Shown here one piece after another: positions 27,501 to 41,299 of a DNA stretch of 64,000 nt. A program made the position numbers and the translations under genes. The notes under the pieces are model-generated. The model made no database searches and was not told the DNA's origin. It worked only from the letters and a program-made list of their open reading frames with translations. The stretch comes from Sinohyriopsis cumingii (lineage: Eukaryota > Mollusca > Bivalvia > Unionida > Unionidae), in contig CM068841.1 of NCBI GenBank assembly GCA_028554795.2, positions 23,431,308 to 23,495,307 of the forward strand, written 5' to 3'. The number at the start of each line of letters is the position of its first letter. Within the stretch, counting starts at the first letter, position 1.

Positions 27501-29210
27501 GTTCATGTATGCAGGGCTTGTTTTATATTTGCATTTCTGGAACTGGAAATGATTGTTATCAATAGTTCTGTTGAGTGCAGCATTGAAGACAATGCCAATA
27601 AACAAACGTTTAGGAAGCTGACACTGGAAAACATGATTTTCGATCTTGAATCGGAGTGCAGAGAAAACAGTGAAGGTATTGAATTCCAGTCGTCGTCTTC
27701 GTTTCCCCTTTAGGTAAAACTTCCACGCGATACACGTATAATCTGGCTTCTCTACGTTTGTTTGTAGTCGTTAGCATTTGCTATTAAATGGAACACGGTA
27801 TTTTTGCGATTCAGTCTCAGACGTACATTCACGCTGTTCAACAAATACTTGTCTTGGCAATGTGTCGCCTACAAAACCCAAATTATTGGTCAAGATGATA
27901 TATTGGGCTCAAATAGACGTTGAAATGAAAATTTACACAAAGATGTATATTCACAACAAATGTGTTGTGTACCACACAAATTCTAATAGTTCCAGTGTCA
28001 AACTCTGCGCCGAGGTTCAAATCATGAATTTATGCGTAAATATGCATTTTAATTTGATCATGCATCGCTTTCAACACCCAGGCTCCTCACCACAAGGCCA
28101 ATGCCACATTAAGGGTTTAAATATCAACATAATGGATCATAGGATTGAAATGAAACGTTGCACAAATTTGTATCTCTGATAGAAGTTGTGGTTGTGTCGC
28201 GTTCCAACTCAGACCAGTGTGCCCAAGATTAAGATCAGAGACATGGCCCAAAAGCCAACTTAGCATATTCGTGTCCGCTCTATAATTATGCTAATATAAT
28301 ATACCAAACATCTGATTGAACGTAACATTTATTCGACTAAAGAAAAAAGTTGTTTCGCCTAGTTCTAATTGCCATAATTGAGAATTACATCAAAGTCATC
28401 GTCCAAAGAAGGGCATGTGATACATTTTTTGCGTTTGTTTTGGTGGTTCTAGTGGCAGCAGCAGCAGCAGCAGCAGCAGAGAGAGAGTATACATGGACTT
28501 GGTGGTGGCCAGTGTCATAGTGGCAGCAAATTTAGTAGTAATAAAGGATGGATATCATTTTAAATTATTAAAGCGATGCGCGAGTACTCGATATGTGTAA
28601 GCTATCAAAACTTTTGGCCTTCTTAAGGACATCAATGGCAAACAATTATTATCCCATCAATCATAAATAAACCATGCAGACATTTTGAAGTGCATATACG
28701 TTTCAAGCGTTAGAAGACAATACAACCAACATCAGTCTACCTTCCTCCCATTGCAACGGTTGACATATCAGAAATGTTTTTAATTTCCCTTAGACAAGGT
28801 GTCTTTTATTCCCTCAAAAATTCTTTCTTAGGTAGACAAAGGGTATTCACTACAAATGAGATCAGAATTTTTCATCTGTAATAAGTTTGTTTTTCTCTAT
28901 AGGACTCACCGTAGAAGGCCCATTCAACTTCCTAGCAAGTCCATGGAAAAGATTACACTGGTCAACAGTGAAATCATTACTGACTTGAAAAGGCCCTAAT
29001 CTGTAGTATTTTGGTGTGCCAAACACGAATATAACCGTGAAAAATTTGTATTGGCTCTCGTTTTGAAGATATTCATATACCTCATTTTCTATGTTTCACT
29101 GTGTAAATTTCTCCAGTAGGACTGCAGCAACATCCGGAATAATGATGTAACATTGCATAATACCATCATGCTCACATCATCCACAGTTGATTGCATCATT
29201 TTCTGATGCA
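24600..29210. other. intergenic, no gene recognised
   Basis: Only short frames. Minus 26374-26601 has a weak BESS-like helix pattern, and minus 25536-26000 has Gln/Lys-rich stretches loosely like the terminal genes; neither is good enough to call. A CAG repeat is at 28456-28479. TIR sequence expected next to the fragment at 24541 was not detectable. Confidence 0.5.
28456..28489. repeat. (CAG)n followed by (GA)n
   Basis: About eight CAG units, then GAGAGAGAG. There is no convincing coding context. Confidence 0.9.
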
Positions 29211-29217
29211 ATGCAAT

Positions 29218-29335
29218 ACTAATGCCATGCGGCTGCTGAAGTAAGTTGACGTCAGCAGTGTACTATACATGTGTAGGCCTATTATACTAATGCCAGGCGG
29301 CTGCTGAAGCTGACGTAAGCAGTGTACTATATAAA
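29218..29335 (+). promoter_or_regulatory. tandemly duplicated CRE-like promoter with TATA box
   Basis: Two copies (29218-29267 and 29286-29331) of a roughly 46-50-bp block beginning ACTAATGCCA. Each contains a CRE-like site, TGACGTCAGC in the first and TGACGTAAGC in the second. TATATAAA (29328-29335) ends the second copy. The long open gene starts at 29450, about 115 bases downstream. Confidence 0.65.
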
Positions 29336-29449
29336 GCCCAATCAGATAGGTTCAGCATTTAAAATATTTTAGACGTTGTGCGAGACAGTTCAAGCTACTG
29401 TTACATAAAACTTATTATTTTATCCATTTACGTACAATAAAGAACAGTA

Positions 29450-31138
29450 ATGCCTCGAAAGTGTGTTAATACCGCGGACAATTTTTGCTATATTTGTGGG
29501 GAAGTGACATTTGCCAACCAGAAGAAAAGTATCAATTCTCAAGTGAAGAAGGCATATCATCTTTACTTCGGATGCAAGGTTGGTGACCAAGACAAGCCTT
29601 GGGCTCCGCATATATGCTGTGCTACATGTACAACACAGCTTTCACAGTGGTTGAATTGCAAAAGGTCATCAATGCCGTTTGCAGTCCCAATGGTGTGGAG
29701 AGAGCCAAGCAACCACCTAAATGACTGTTACTTCTGCTTGGTTCCTCCTCTTTCCGGCGGAATAACGAAGCGAAAGAAGTCGAGAATAGTCTACCCAAAC
29801 ATTCCGTCTGCATTGAGACCAGTTCCACATGGTGAGGGACTTCCTATTCCAGAACCTCCAGCAGAATATTCTCTTGATTCATCTGACGAAGACAAAGGTG
29901 AGTCGACCTGTTCTTCTCCTGGTCCATCAGCATGCAGTGATCCAGCTTTTCACTGTGGTGCATCATCAACCCCACACAGAATAACACAGGAAGAACTAAA
30001 TGACCTGATTCGTGATTTGGACTTATCAAAGAACAAGGCAGAATTGCTAGGATCAAGACTCCAACAATGGAATCTTCTAGAAGAAGATGTCACAATTACT
30101 GCATATCGAAAGCGCCACCAGCAATTGGAGCCTTTCTTCAGAAAGGAAAGTAATCTGATATTCTGTTCCGATATTGAGGGCCTCATGAATGCTTTAAAAA
30201 TCACTCATGACCCACAAGAATGGAGACTATTTGTGGACTCTTCGAAACTGAGTCTCAAGGCTGTGCTTTTGCACAATGGAAACATTCTTCCATCTATTCC
30301 AGTAGCGTATGCTGTCCACATGAAAGAGACATACGATAACTTAAGGCAGCTACTGAATTCCATTGAGTATAACAAGTACAGCTGGCACCTCTGTGGTGAT
30401 TTGAAGGTAGTTGCCCTTTTAATGGGACTGCAGCAAGGATATACAAAATACATGTGTTTCTTATGCGAGTGGGATAGCCGAGCAAGGGAAATGCACTACA
30501 TGAGGAAGGAATGGACTCACAGGCAGAATGTAGCCATTGGAGAGAAGAATATCCAACACCCAGCTCTGGTTGAGGCTCAGAAAATCTTGCTACCACCCCT
30601 TCACATCAAACTAGGTTTGATGAAGAACTTCGTGAAAGCCATTGACCGGACTTTGCCAGCATTCCGATACCTGCATGAAAAATTCCCTCGACTCAGCAAA
30701 GCAAAGATTAAAGAGGGAGATTTTGTGGGTCCTCAGATTCGAGAGCTTTTCAAAGATGACCGGTTCAACAACTTGCTGGAAGGTGACGCGAAACAAGCAT
30801 GGAATGCTTTTCGCCTAGTTTCTACAAACTTCCTCGGAAATGTTAGGGCAGAAAACTATAAGGAACTAGTAGAAGACATGTTGATGAAGTATAAGAAACT
30901 TGGCTGCAATATGTCTCTAAAGATTCACTTCCTTCATTCCCATTTGGATTTCTTTCCTAGCAACTGTGGTATTGTTAGTGATGAACACGGCGAACGTTTT
31001 CATCAAGATATCGCAACAATGGAACAAAGATACCAGGGAAAATGGTCCACTACAATGCTGGCTGACTACTGCTGGACACTCCTCAGAGATGCTCCCGAAC
31101 AGCTGTACAAGAGACAGGCGAAGAAATCTAAGATGTAG
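29450..31138 (+). CDS. intact 562-residue transposase-like protein with N-terminal Cys-rich zinc module
   Basis: A single uninterrupted exon with ATG at 29450. The N-terminal 75 residues carry paired cysteines (FCYICGEVTF, then YFGCKVGD and HICCATC), a probable zinc-binding module. A Ser/Asp-rich linker (about 140-175) follows, then a long conserved body. In it, FVDSSKLSLKAVLLHNG (Asp), WHLCGDLKVVALLMGLQ (Asp), FLCEWDSRA and DEHGERFHQDI (Glu) are arranged like an RNase H-fold DDE catalytic core; that reading is inference. I recall this protein type in many copies in invertebrate genomes as an unnamed, probably transposon-derived, family. No TIRs were found. Its intactness among decayed DNA means recent insertion or selection. 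TATA and CRE-like sites precede it. Confidence 0.8.
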   Translation: MPRKCVNTADNFCYICGEVTFANQKKSINSQVKKAYHLYFGCKVGDQDKPWAPHICCATCTTQLSQWLNCKRSSMPFAVPMVWREPSNHLNDCYFCLVPPLSGGITKRKKSRIVYPNIPSALRPVPHGEGLPIPEPPAEYSLDSSDEDKGESTCSSPGPSACSDPAFHCGASSTPHRITQEELNDLIRDLDLSKNKAELLGSRLQQWNLLEEDVTITAYRKRHQQLEPFFRKESNLIFCSDIEGLMNALKITHDPQEWRLFVDSSKLSLKAVLLHNGNILPSIPVAYAVHMKETYDNLRQLLNSIEYNKYSWHLCGDLKVVALLMGLQQGYTKYMCFLCEWDSRAREMHYMRKEWTHRQNVAIGEKNIQHPALVEAQKILLPPLHIKLGLMKNFVKAIDRTLPAFRYLHEKFPRLSKAKIKEGDFVGPQIRELFKDDRFNNLLEGDAKQAWNAFRLVSTNFLGNVRAENYKELVEDMLMKYKKLGCNMSLKIHFLHSHLDFFPSNCGIVSDEHGERFHQDIATMEQRYQGKWSTTMLADYCWTLLRDAPEQLYKRQAKKSKM

Positions 31139-32290
31139 TCAATGACTTGATTTTTTATAGGTAGGCTATTACAGTTGACCTTTTACTATTGGAATGCATT
31201 TCGTTATGTAAACATTAATTTCTTGCAGATTACAAAAAAACTAGAGCCAATTTTGCAATTTGACTGTCATATTCGTGTTCAGCACATAAAAATTGATAAG
31301 AATTGACTAATTTTATTTCAGTAACATGACTTTTGTAAAAATTTGTTGTCCAGTGTTATAATATTAAAACATTAAATTTCTAAATGCTCATCACGACCTA
31401 TTTTTCTCAATATAGACCCATCCTTTATGCTTTTGAGTAGAGAACACCTTATGACTCGATGGCATTCTTTTATCTTTTATCTACATGTGTTTGAAACATA
31501 TGATTTTAATTCCGTAGTGTAAGAATCATATACTAATTGCATTACTGTGTGATCCAAAGTCAAGTCCGTAAAAGACATTGTCACTTATTTTTCAGTTACA
31601 AATGGATACACTCGCAAAAGATTATATTTTAGTGAAATTTTACTTTTCACTATGAACCAGTTATGGCCATCCAAACTCATATGCAACGTATCTGATATTT
31701 ACCCATTTCTACCATTTTTAGATTGTTTCCCAATTTTTCATATAATTGCAAGCGGGAGTCCTTCAGCGTTCAATATGCATTTCGTGAAAGCGTAATTGAA
31801 AACAACGAGCACCTTATATAATAGTTTTTTATGTGGGAAAGTTCTACTTAACAATAAGTTACCGCCTCTTGCATATCTGTCAGATCAGGATTGAGTTTGT
31901 TCTCATTTTTCTTTACCAGCAACCTCGGTGCGGTAAGGATCATTTTGTAAAGATTTTCCCTTGGGTTTAGATTGGGTCATTTGTTTTCTCTCTGTTAAGC
32001 GTTGTTTTGTCATGTTTTATACCAAAATGTCAGTAAGAGACTTTAAGTTGTTAACATCTTGAAATGTTCTGGAAATGAACATTTGATTCTTATCCTGGTC
32101 CTCTTATGGTGTCATAGGTTTTCGTATTAAGGTCGTTTACTTGAGAATTACTCATTCCTGCTTTGACACTTGACAAGTTGAAATAAGTCTTTTGAATGTT
32201 CTCAGTTATAATTTGAGAGGATTTATTTAAATTATTTTTTGAAATTACACAACCCGCATTGCTTTGGATTAATTTACTATTTTGGAATTA
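31139..32290. other. AT-rich 3' flank, nothing recognised
   Basis: No gene or repeat could be supported here. Confidence 0.5.
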
Positions 32291-32512
32291 CTGTGAATTT
32301 ATTCAAGAACATTCTAGATTATAGCAATGTGATAGATAAAGACTGTTAATACATTAGCACATACTATGAATTTATTCAAGAACATTCTAGATTATAGCAA
32401 TGTGATAGATAAAGACTGTTAATACATTAGCACATACTATGAATTTATTCAAGAACATTCTAGATTATAGTAATGTGATAGAAAAAGACTGTTAATACAT
32501 TAGCACATTTGT
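32291..32512. repeat. 73-bp tandem repeat, three copies
   Basis: TGAATTTATTCAAGAACATT recurs at 32294, 32367 and 32440. The first two units are almost identical and the third carries a few changes. Confidence 0.93.
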
Positions 32513-33146
32513 AGCTGCTGGCGCATAAACACATTCAAGATTGGAATTAATTAGTAATACAGCTTGAATTCATTCGGAATATTCTTTTCTGTAGGACTTG
32601 TGATAAAACTTTTAGGACAACTTGTGATAGCAAGGCACCTTACGCTCGAAATTAAACACGGGCGAGCAAGTTACAATATAAATTGTACGTGCATCACTTA
32701 TTATAATGAGATGATCTTTGACCAAATGATTATATTTTATTACTTTTGGTTTGTGTTTTTCTTTTATGCTTATTGCACGCAAGCCTGTCCTTATTCAAAA
32801 TCCGATTGTACCAAATGTTACAATTCTATAGCCATAAACAAAGTAACAGATGAAAGCAAAGCCATCACGTATTCTAAATCTTATCAAATAATTTAATTAT
32901 CAAAGTTATAAATGAAAATTTAAAAAGAACTTAAGTATTATTAATTGAATAGAGACTAATCATAAAAATGTATATTCAAGTCATAAAGAGTCTAATGTCC
33001 AGAATGAATGTCAAGTCTCAAAGGTACTGTAATGCCAATAGTTCGGATTCATGACGATGACATTGCGAAGAACGGCTTTCATTAATTCACAATAGTCCCA
33101 ATAATGACATTTCAGTCCAATGAACACTTTGCAGTTTCAATGAACA
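32513..33146. other. no gene recognised
   Basis: AT-rich. The frame at 32564-32896 has one hydrophobic segment (about 32725-32775) but no family resemblance. Confidence 0.4.
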
Positions 33147-33154
33147 GTCTAGAC

Positions 33155-33505
33155 CACATGTGTCAAACTCAAGGCCCGCGGGCCACATCAGGCCCGGCGT
33201 ACAATTATATCCGGCCCGAGAGAGAATTTTAGGCAAAAACATTTTTTAATGGCCCTGCGATATAAAGTGCAAATAAATTCCCTAATTAGCAGCCTTGCCA
33301 AACATCCAGCTCTGACAAATTGGCATAAGAGCGAAAATGGGTATGCCAATGATTTTTTATTATTAAAACTTTTTTCTGTTTTAATTTATATTAATGTTTA
33401 AAAAAGGTTTAATTTTCCGCTTATTGAATGTTTATCCTGTTCGGCCCGCAACCTTACGTGTGATTTGAGTTTTGGCCCGCTGAGCGATTGAGTTTGACAC
33501 CCCTG
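33155..33505. mobile_element. hAT-type MITE, 351 bp, with 8-bp target duplication
   Basis: Termini read CACATGTGTCAAACTCA on the left and, inverted, CAGGGGTGTCAAACTCA on the right. GC-rich GGCCCGC clusters lie inside both ends, a well-known hAT non-autonomous layout. Flanks GTCTAGAC (33147-33154) and ATCTAGAC (33506-33513) match at 7 of 8 positions. No coding capacity. Confidence 0.85.
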
Positions 33506-33513
33506 ATCTAGAC

Positions 33514-36500
33514 AAATGTTTTCTCTCAGATAATATCTGCAGACTGATGTTGTAGCAAAAAACAGAAGAAATAAGAACGACTAATTTGTCTATCACATAC
33601 TTATAAACAAGCATAAGAGGTCAAAACGAATTTTACCCCAACTATCTACGCGACAGTTTGAAAATATCCACATCATAAAACAACCCACTTGACCTAACCC
33701 ATCGAATGGGAAGAAACATACTTTTTCTAATATCCCACCTGACCCAACCAGCTAATGAGAATTTACCTCAAACTAGTCAAGAACTATTATTACGAATAGT
33801 ACTATTAATGATTGTAAACACCAACTTGAATACGTATTTATAGATCCTACGCAATCTAGACTCTTAATATCTTAAAAGAGAATATAATACAAGTGTACAA
33901 TAGTTATCTATCTATTACATTCATTTTAGATGATCGTGATAATTTACACTCATGAACAAAAATTACACCATATAGATACAGTCATGTTCCAAGTGTTACA
34001 AACATATAGATAAACATAACACCAAACTACACAACTGCTTGTAAATGCCAATGCGTCAAATTGTGAATTTAATAAAAGCTAGACCCATAAAAGATAATAT
34101 ATCTGATAGCGAATTACAATATGAAAATTGTATCACATAATTTCATGGACTTGGGAGATGCAGAACAAGGGATGAAAGCATTGCACTTTATTAGAAAGAA
34201 ACAGTGTAATATTATTTTGTTTACGAGATATAGATGTCAATTTAGAATTAGAATGTAATTTAAGAACATTATGAGAAAGACTTGTATCTAGTTCCAGTTC
34301 TATATATCCAGTTCTTTTATAGTAACAATGGGTTAAATATAAATTCTTTTCAATAGTTATTTTGAATTTAGTTATACTGAGTTGAAAACCCCCCACCTGA
34401 AAGCCATTATGTATTATGAAAGATAAACTCTCCATGTCAAATTATTATGATATATGTTGGGTTTGTTGCCGGGTTGATCATAAATGTTGTTTCCATCATA
34501 ACTCCCACGAGGCTTGCTTGTTTGGTGAGGAAACTCTCGGATCTAAAGGCAGTGAGAAGCATTCTTGTTCTCCTCTCCGGCACTGTGACCACGGAGGTGT
34601 CACACCATACTGTATGCAATAGGTGTTGGATTGCGTTGATTGCGGGGCTGCGAGAGGTAACCAGATTCTAACTACATTTGTTAGGAACTGAAGAGAACTC
34701 TGAAGTCTGCAGACACAACAACGCTTTATTAAACCAAGCAGCATGCTATATCTAAACTTATGCAAGACAATAACAGGAAATTGTTTTACTTAATTAAAGA
34801 CGTTCAACTTCATATTTTTTAAAATATATTTCCTGCGTTTGAAATAACATATTAACTTTTGTAAATAATCAATCAATCAATTAACCAAATCGTAATCAAT
34901 ATATATTCAAAATATAATAGGAATATAATATGCAAGAATTAAAATCAATACACAATTTCGAATGCTGGACCATAATACCGAAAAGTCGTGGTTTATAATT
35001 TTCAAAGAGAAAATTCGTTTCCAAATATAATTATCGTACGTCATGAAGGTGGCAGAGCAATGTGTGTACAAACAACAACAAATGACAAAATTACAAGGAA
35101 TCAAGTTCGAGGTTTACTGCACTTTCTAATTTCTATATATGATATTAGATGATGGAGAAATTGAACTTTATTGATTTTCCTAGCAGGCCATTACACACAG
35201 TAAAAGATTATGCAATGAGGAAATATATATAATCGTGTTGGAAACTCGTATGTATTTTCTAAATCCACTTCATGGTGGTAAGTCGTATAATCAAATATGG
35301 ATATATATAACAGAATATGCACAATTACGGAATTTGTAGTGTATTTTTTCTTAGCATGAAGGAAAAATATATAAACTAGGCTGTTCTTTTGATTACCACA
35401 TCAGATGTATCACAAAGCAAATTGCAAAATATTTCCCAATATTGGTACGCGTAACAGTAGTTTGCAAAAAACTTAAATTTTAATTCTAAGTCTTTTTTTT
35501 GAAAAGCATTTTAATTAAAAAGTTGAATTCATCCACAATTAAGCCGTGTCACATAAATAACGTAATCGACGTGCCCTATCTGCAATATTTAGGTCTGTCT
35601 TAACAATACGATCAAGGAATTTTCTAATCTAAACAGGGTCTACGGCCATCTTATTTAGTTTTTGTCAGCAACATATAAGTATGTTTACATTCTATAAGGC
35701 TTGTATAAATCCTCCAATTCGTTAATTCGATCAACTCCTTCGTTAAAGAAGTTGATACATTTTGTTCTTCTTGCTATTGTTGCAAGTTAAAATCATTAAC
35801 CTCTGTAAAAGTGTACAATAAATAAGTCAACATAGCAAATATGTTATGATATCCGCACAAAGCCAAAATAATATTTACAAAGTAGTCGTATGATAAAGGT
35901 TGCCCTATTCATACAGTTTTAATAAACATATAACAATCCGTTGCAAAATAGTTTGCACAATTTCACATATATAAAATTGAAACTATTGCTGCAATAGTTT
36001 CAGCACTACTCGTTATGGTTGCTGACATAGCCTACTAGAAAAGAGTTAAAAATCCACAGAGAACAAAGATGCATACGAGTTCAAAGATTAAGATAATTTC
36101 GTAATTGTAAAAAAGATAAAGAAGTCTTAGGAGAGCAGGTACAGCTATGTTAACACATTAAAAACCTTATCCTCAGAGAGAGAGATATGCTTTTTTGGCG
36201 TCAAATATGATATTAACTGCATTTGAAAGGCATGACGTAAAACGAAAGAAATTTGGCTGAATAATTTTCTGTACGCTAAGAAAATGATATATGCCCATAG
36301 GTGACAAAACAAAAGAGAGGAAGAGAGTTGGTGGACTTATCTTTATGCTAACAGATTTTATTTGTTCTTAACCGACAAAGAGAAACGTGAAACTTGTCTC
36401 ACTATCTTATACTTGTTTGTTATGAGAGCAACAATACTTTACAGTCAATATGTAAATTTGACTTATGATAAATTGTAGCAAACTAATGGTAACAGATGCT

Positions 36501-38012
36501 ACATTACAGGGTAAAAAATCTTACTGGTAAATTTATGAGACCAATAATAAATGTCAACAATGCCCTGAAAAATCTATTTAAAAAATACAACACTTCAAAA
36601 ATGAATCTATTATCATTTGGTATTATTTCAATTTGCTGTGAACCATAAAAATTACCTAAAACATGAAATTGACATGAATAATTCTAATGCAAGAAACAAC
36701 GCTTTGTATATAATCGAACCAATTAATCACAATGATATATGAACATCTGTACACGAGGATAAAAAGATAGATACTTGGCATATATACAAATTCAAAACAA
36801 CAGGCTAGTCTGAATTTTCATTTAACGTCGGAAATCAGAAAACACGACAACTGCATCAATCACAGTAACCTGTTTATATATAGACTCATTCTGAATTTAT
36901 TTTAAATGGTATTCATCGGTATGTAATACTTCATTTCTATGATATTAAGAATATGTTAAATTAATTATAAAGACTTACCAAGAAGTTAAAACTATATTTG
37001 CAGATGAAGTTACCAATATAAATTTTCAAATTATAAACCTGCGTAATATTAGCTATTTTTAAAAACATTTCTCTTAACGTAAAAGGAAAATGCTTGAAAA
37101 TATTTTTCGAAGAGGAAAAGATCAATGATTGAAAAAATTAATTATAAAATATAGTCGAAACATTGGCGAAAAGGCATGGGAATATATCATGACCAGAGAA
37201 AATGTTAAACAATTAAGCTAAGCCAAAAGAAAGAGGAATTAGAGGATTTAAGAACATAAAAATTGATTAGTAAAGCTCCGGTCAGGAAAGCCATTTTAAT
37301 TTCAATAAAAATTCTACAAGTCATTATATCAATCTTGAACATAGAAACCGTGTAAATAAGGAAAGTTCTAATTTTTTTTAGAATGATGGAAATTAATATT
37401 TTACATCAGATAAATAACTATGAAAATTGATGCAAGAACAAATATACAGTATCGAGGTTCAATTCGAACTAGAAATGTGAAACTGGACGATAATGACACA
37501 AAATAAAGTGTCCAAGTACTTTAACATATGCAGAACTGAAAATGTCCTGGGTAAGACGGATTTACAATTTGGTATCTTGAAATAAGGAAGTAGAAATCCT
37601 AATTTCCGAATTACAATCTATGCCTATCTCGTAGGTCCAGTGTTTGTTTTGGGTAGATTTCTATCCGAAGTCAGGAGCCTGATACATTGTTCTTCGTAAC
37701 TACCTTTGTAACGATGTCTATCAGTTCTAAGTTAATGTAGATGAAGCACATTTTCGTAAAGTGTCGGTCATTATTTTGACTCTAATCAAACACACTTGTT
37801 CGTACAGTCTAGTCTCATTAATTACAATTCCATATTACATATTTTCTCTAAGTCCAGTCTCTTTACTTTCGACTTTCATCCGAACAGTATTGTACAGTCT
37901 GGACTCATTAGTTGGACTTATATCTAAACATTTGAGTACATTTAGGATCGTCACGATATTGCTTCCAAGTGCAAGATAGGCACACGAGATGTAATAAATC
38001 GACAATGCAACC

Positions 38013-38014
<2 letters not shown>
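33514..38014. other. long AT-rich intergenic region, no gene recognised
   Basis: The less AT-rich patch at 34440-34660 has overlapping open frames on both strands, one with a hydrophobic stretch. It may be an exon or repeat fragment, but I cannot identify it. Otherwise featureless. Confidence 0.5.

Positions 38015-38106
<92 letters not shown>
38015..38106. repeat. (AT)n microsatellite
   Basis: Pure alternating AT run of about 92 bp. Confidence 0.97.
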
Positions 38107-38109
<3 letters not shown>

Positions 38110-38736
38110 CAAGATTACAAACATGTTGACTAAGAAACCATGCAGTGTGTACCTTATAAAACTTAGCGTTGTGTTGTTCTTTAAGAAAATCAAAGGTTTT
38201 GTAACAAACATGATTTAAACTTAAATAATGCAGATTAATGACCGTGTTATCGACATCATTAGTAAATCAACCTGTGTAAATTTCACTACAATCAATTATC
38301 ATCCAAGTGTACTTTTTTCTTGCGTTACACACATTCAAAGTGAACGACAATACATACTTTAAGAAATGAATTAAGAGAGAAACCCCACCTAACATTCCTC
38401 TTGAGCATAGTTTCCCAATGGTTCCAGTTAGACAACGCTCTTCTTCAGGAGAGAAACATATGTAACAAAACAAACACGTACCACAAATTCTAAGAAACAT
38501 TATGGACTTCTTCATATTAGAATCACTAGTTTAATTTAAAAAATAATAGACGAATGGTTCTTGTGTATATCACACAGCGAACCAGTATGTTTGACCTAAT
38601 TGTAAGTTATGAATAAAGGACCAAAACACAGCGTGGCAAGTGATCATCGCCAGACTTGGTAAACAAATTATATCCCGGTATGCATGCAGGTTCAGAAGGA
38701 AAGATGTTAAGAGGCTTCTTTGTTGGTATAATGCAC

Positions 38737-38738
<2 letters not shown>

Positions 38739-38768
<30 letters not shown>

Positions 38769-38780
38769 TAATAATAATAA
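38739..38780. repeat. (AAT)n microsatellite
   Basis: About fourteen AAT units with one ATG interruption. Confidence 0.95.
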
Positions 38781-39287
38781 ATACAATAAAATCATAGAAA
38801 TGTAATTACTTGGAGAGATATTAGCAAACAGTTTGTTTCGGATGCATTCTGATGAATAGCTGTAATTTGTATAAGACTGCAACTGAAAGGTTAGATTTTT
38901 TCATTAAGTCCTAATTCTCCATGAATATGCAGTTGTAGTATCCAGAATCGTTCCTCACGTGTCCGTTCAATGTTTGTCCACCATAAGATAGATACAATTG
39001 GTAACACCTCGAGAGACTCGATTGACTGGCCATTTGTGTAGTGGTTGTCGTCTTTCAAATTGTATTCGTTGCGAGTTTAGCTTTCATGATTTTTCATTCG
39101 CTCTGTGAAATCAGTGGTTTCGCCAACATATTGAATGTAACCTGATCTTGCACGTCAGAAGACATCGTACGTTTCTGATTGATCGTGTAGTTAACTCCTG
39201 TTGTCGAACTTCTCAAAGATTTAGTCCTCGCCAAGTTTGTAAATTAAGCGACGCCTTAATCTGTAGTCATGTTTCAAGCTACAATGG

Positions 39288-39290
<3 letters not shown>

Positions 39291-39361
<71 letters not shown>
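39291..39361. repeat. (TA)n microsatellite
   Basis: Pure TA run of about 71 bp. Confidence 0.97.
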
Positions 39362-39363
<2 letters not shown>

Positions 39364-40554
39364 GGTAGTTGCTAGTTACTATCATTGACATCCACATGTG
39401 CATGTTTACACGCTCATCTATTTTATAAATATTTACAGGCAATAAACTAACAAAACTGTTTATTCGTGTAAACATTTGAGTCTTACTTACATGAGACATC
39501 TCTCACCAAAATCTATGGCTGTTCGTGCAACATATGTAATCGACGTTTCACTAATCCGGTATCAAAGAATTGACTGTTTATGTAGATTGTGTGGTCCATT
39601 TTTATGCTTCTTGACATCATCTATCCTGTAATATATAAAGTTCAACTCTTAGAATTACAAATCGTTATATTAAAAAAAATAACAATTCGCACAAAATAAC
39701 TAACACATTTTTTACTATTTTGTTTTAATTTGTCAAAGTACGCGAGAGGGAAGCTTGAATACACAATTAGTCCCTTTAAGGTTTTCTGAAACTGATCACT
39801 TCGTGTTCTACAAATTAATATTTTAAATTCAGTCTAAATCCTCGGCTGAGTCCCTATTATTTTTCTCTTTGCTGATGTTGTCGACTTCACATGTCAACAG
39901 CTGTGATGATGTTACCATACTGAATCTCTCTCTCTGTCTCTCTCTCTCTCTCATACACACATATGCACACATATCTTTCTGAAAGTAAATTTTCAGGAGT
40001 TAAGACACAGACTCCAAACATGCAAGACAATAAGTGATAGAGAAATTTGTATCACCTCACTAGTAAAAATGTTCGTTCCGAGTTTATGTAAAAATCATTT
40101 CTAAAGCAGATAGTTTACGTGTCTGTTGTTTTCTAGTGTTGGTGTAATTAGATAGGACCTTAATACAGAACTGCTAGTGATTTTTTAGCTTGACAAATCA
40201 AGTGGAGAAATAATTCGCTTCCGAAGCATATGCTGGGAATATTTCTGGACCAACCCAATAGACTATATAAAGATGGGTAAGTAAATTGTTCAACTGAAAA
40301 AATGTGAAAAGTATGTGATTGTGTTTTTTTTTATTCATGTAAATTTAGACTAGAGGTAATTCTTTGAAGTCAATCAATCATAATGGCTCAAATATTATTC
40401 CAAAAGCTGTTGTGAATTTTCAGATTATCTGACATTATATAGAAAACCATAATAGTGGTGTGAAAGCTAAAGGGTTTAATGGTGATGCATGCTTTGGTAG
40501 ACACATAAAGCCACATTCGTATTTCTTAGGGATTAGTGGTAACACCCTACCCTA
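39362..40554. other. no gene recognised
   Basis: AT-rich, with a short CTCT tract near 39926-39952. Confidence 0.5.
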
Positions 40555-40572
40555 CGTATTGTCAAATATAAA

Positions 40573-40815
40573 TAATATACTATCAGAGAAAACTAATGGA
40601 AAGCTTACTTAACGAAGAAATTATTCATTATAAATAATGCACTGTCAGAGAAACCCAGTGGAAAGCTTACCTTGTCAAGGAATATTCAGTGTAAGAGCAC
40701 TCTCAGAGAAAAACGATCGAAAACTGACATTGCAAAGGAATTTTCAGTGAATGTGCACTGTGAGAGAAAACCAATGGAAAGCTTAACTTGTCAAGGAAGT
40801 TTCAGTGAGAGTAGA
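40573..40815. repeat. degenerate tandem repeat of about 60 bp, four copies
   Basis: The block CAGAGAAAAC-AATGGAAAGCTTA recurs, with changes, near 40581, 40647, 40703 and 40760. Most copies are followed by a TGTCAAGGAA-TTTCAGTG-like segment. Confidence 0.7.
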
Positions 40816-41299
40816 AAATGTATCGTATAAGATAGAATGAAATGAACTACTTCTTAATATCAAACCTGGACCTGCTCATGAGCAACGCTATGCATCTGAG
40901 ATGAATGTCATGAGTCAAAGTGATACTAAAATTAGCAACCAAATGTCAACTTGGCAATGAAGCACCAAAACGATTTGTATGGATTCTCTTTCTGTTTTAT
41001 ATCTAACTGGTGTGACCATGACCTTTCATTTTCTCTCATGCTAAACTGATATTTGACCTGCAGCTGAACATCCAGGAAGGAAGTTCAGAATCACATGACG
41101 TGTATTATGTTAACATAATATTCTCTACAGTGTAGTGAAAAGTACGTTAATTATAGAATTGATGCCTGTCCCATTATTGGGAATGATAAATGTCCTCAAC
41201 TAGTAGAAAGACACAAGTATAAGATTTTGTGGTCATGTAAACTTGGTTGGTTATAATTTGTTCTTCTTGTTATTGTTGTTGTTGTGATTTGGATTTTTA

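Noticed and set aside
34416..34765. Overlapping Cys-rich and hydrophobic frames on both strands
   Set aside because: No coherent domain; may be an exon or repeat fragment but cannot be supported.
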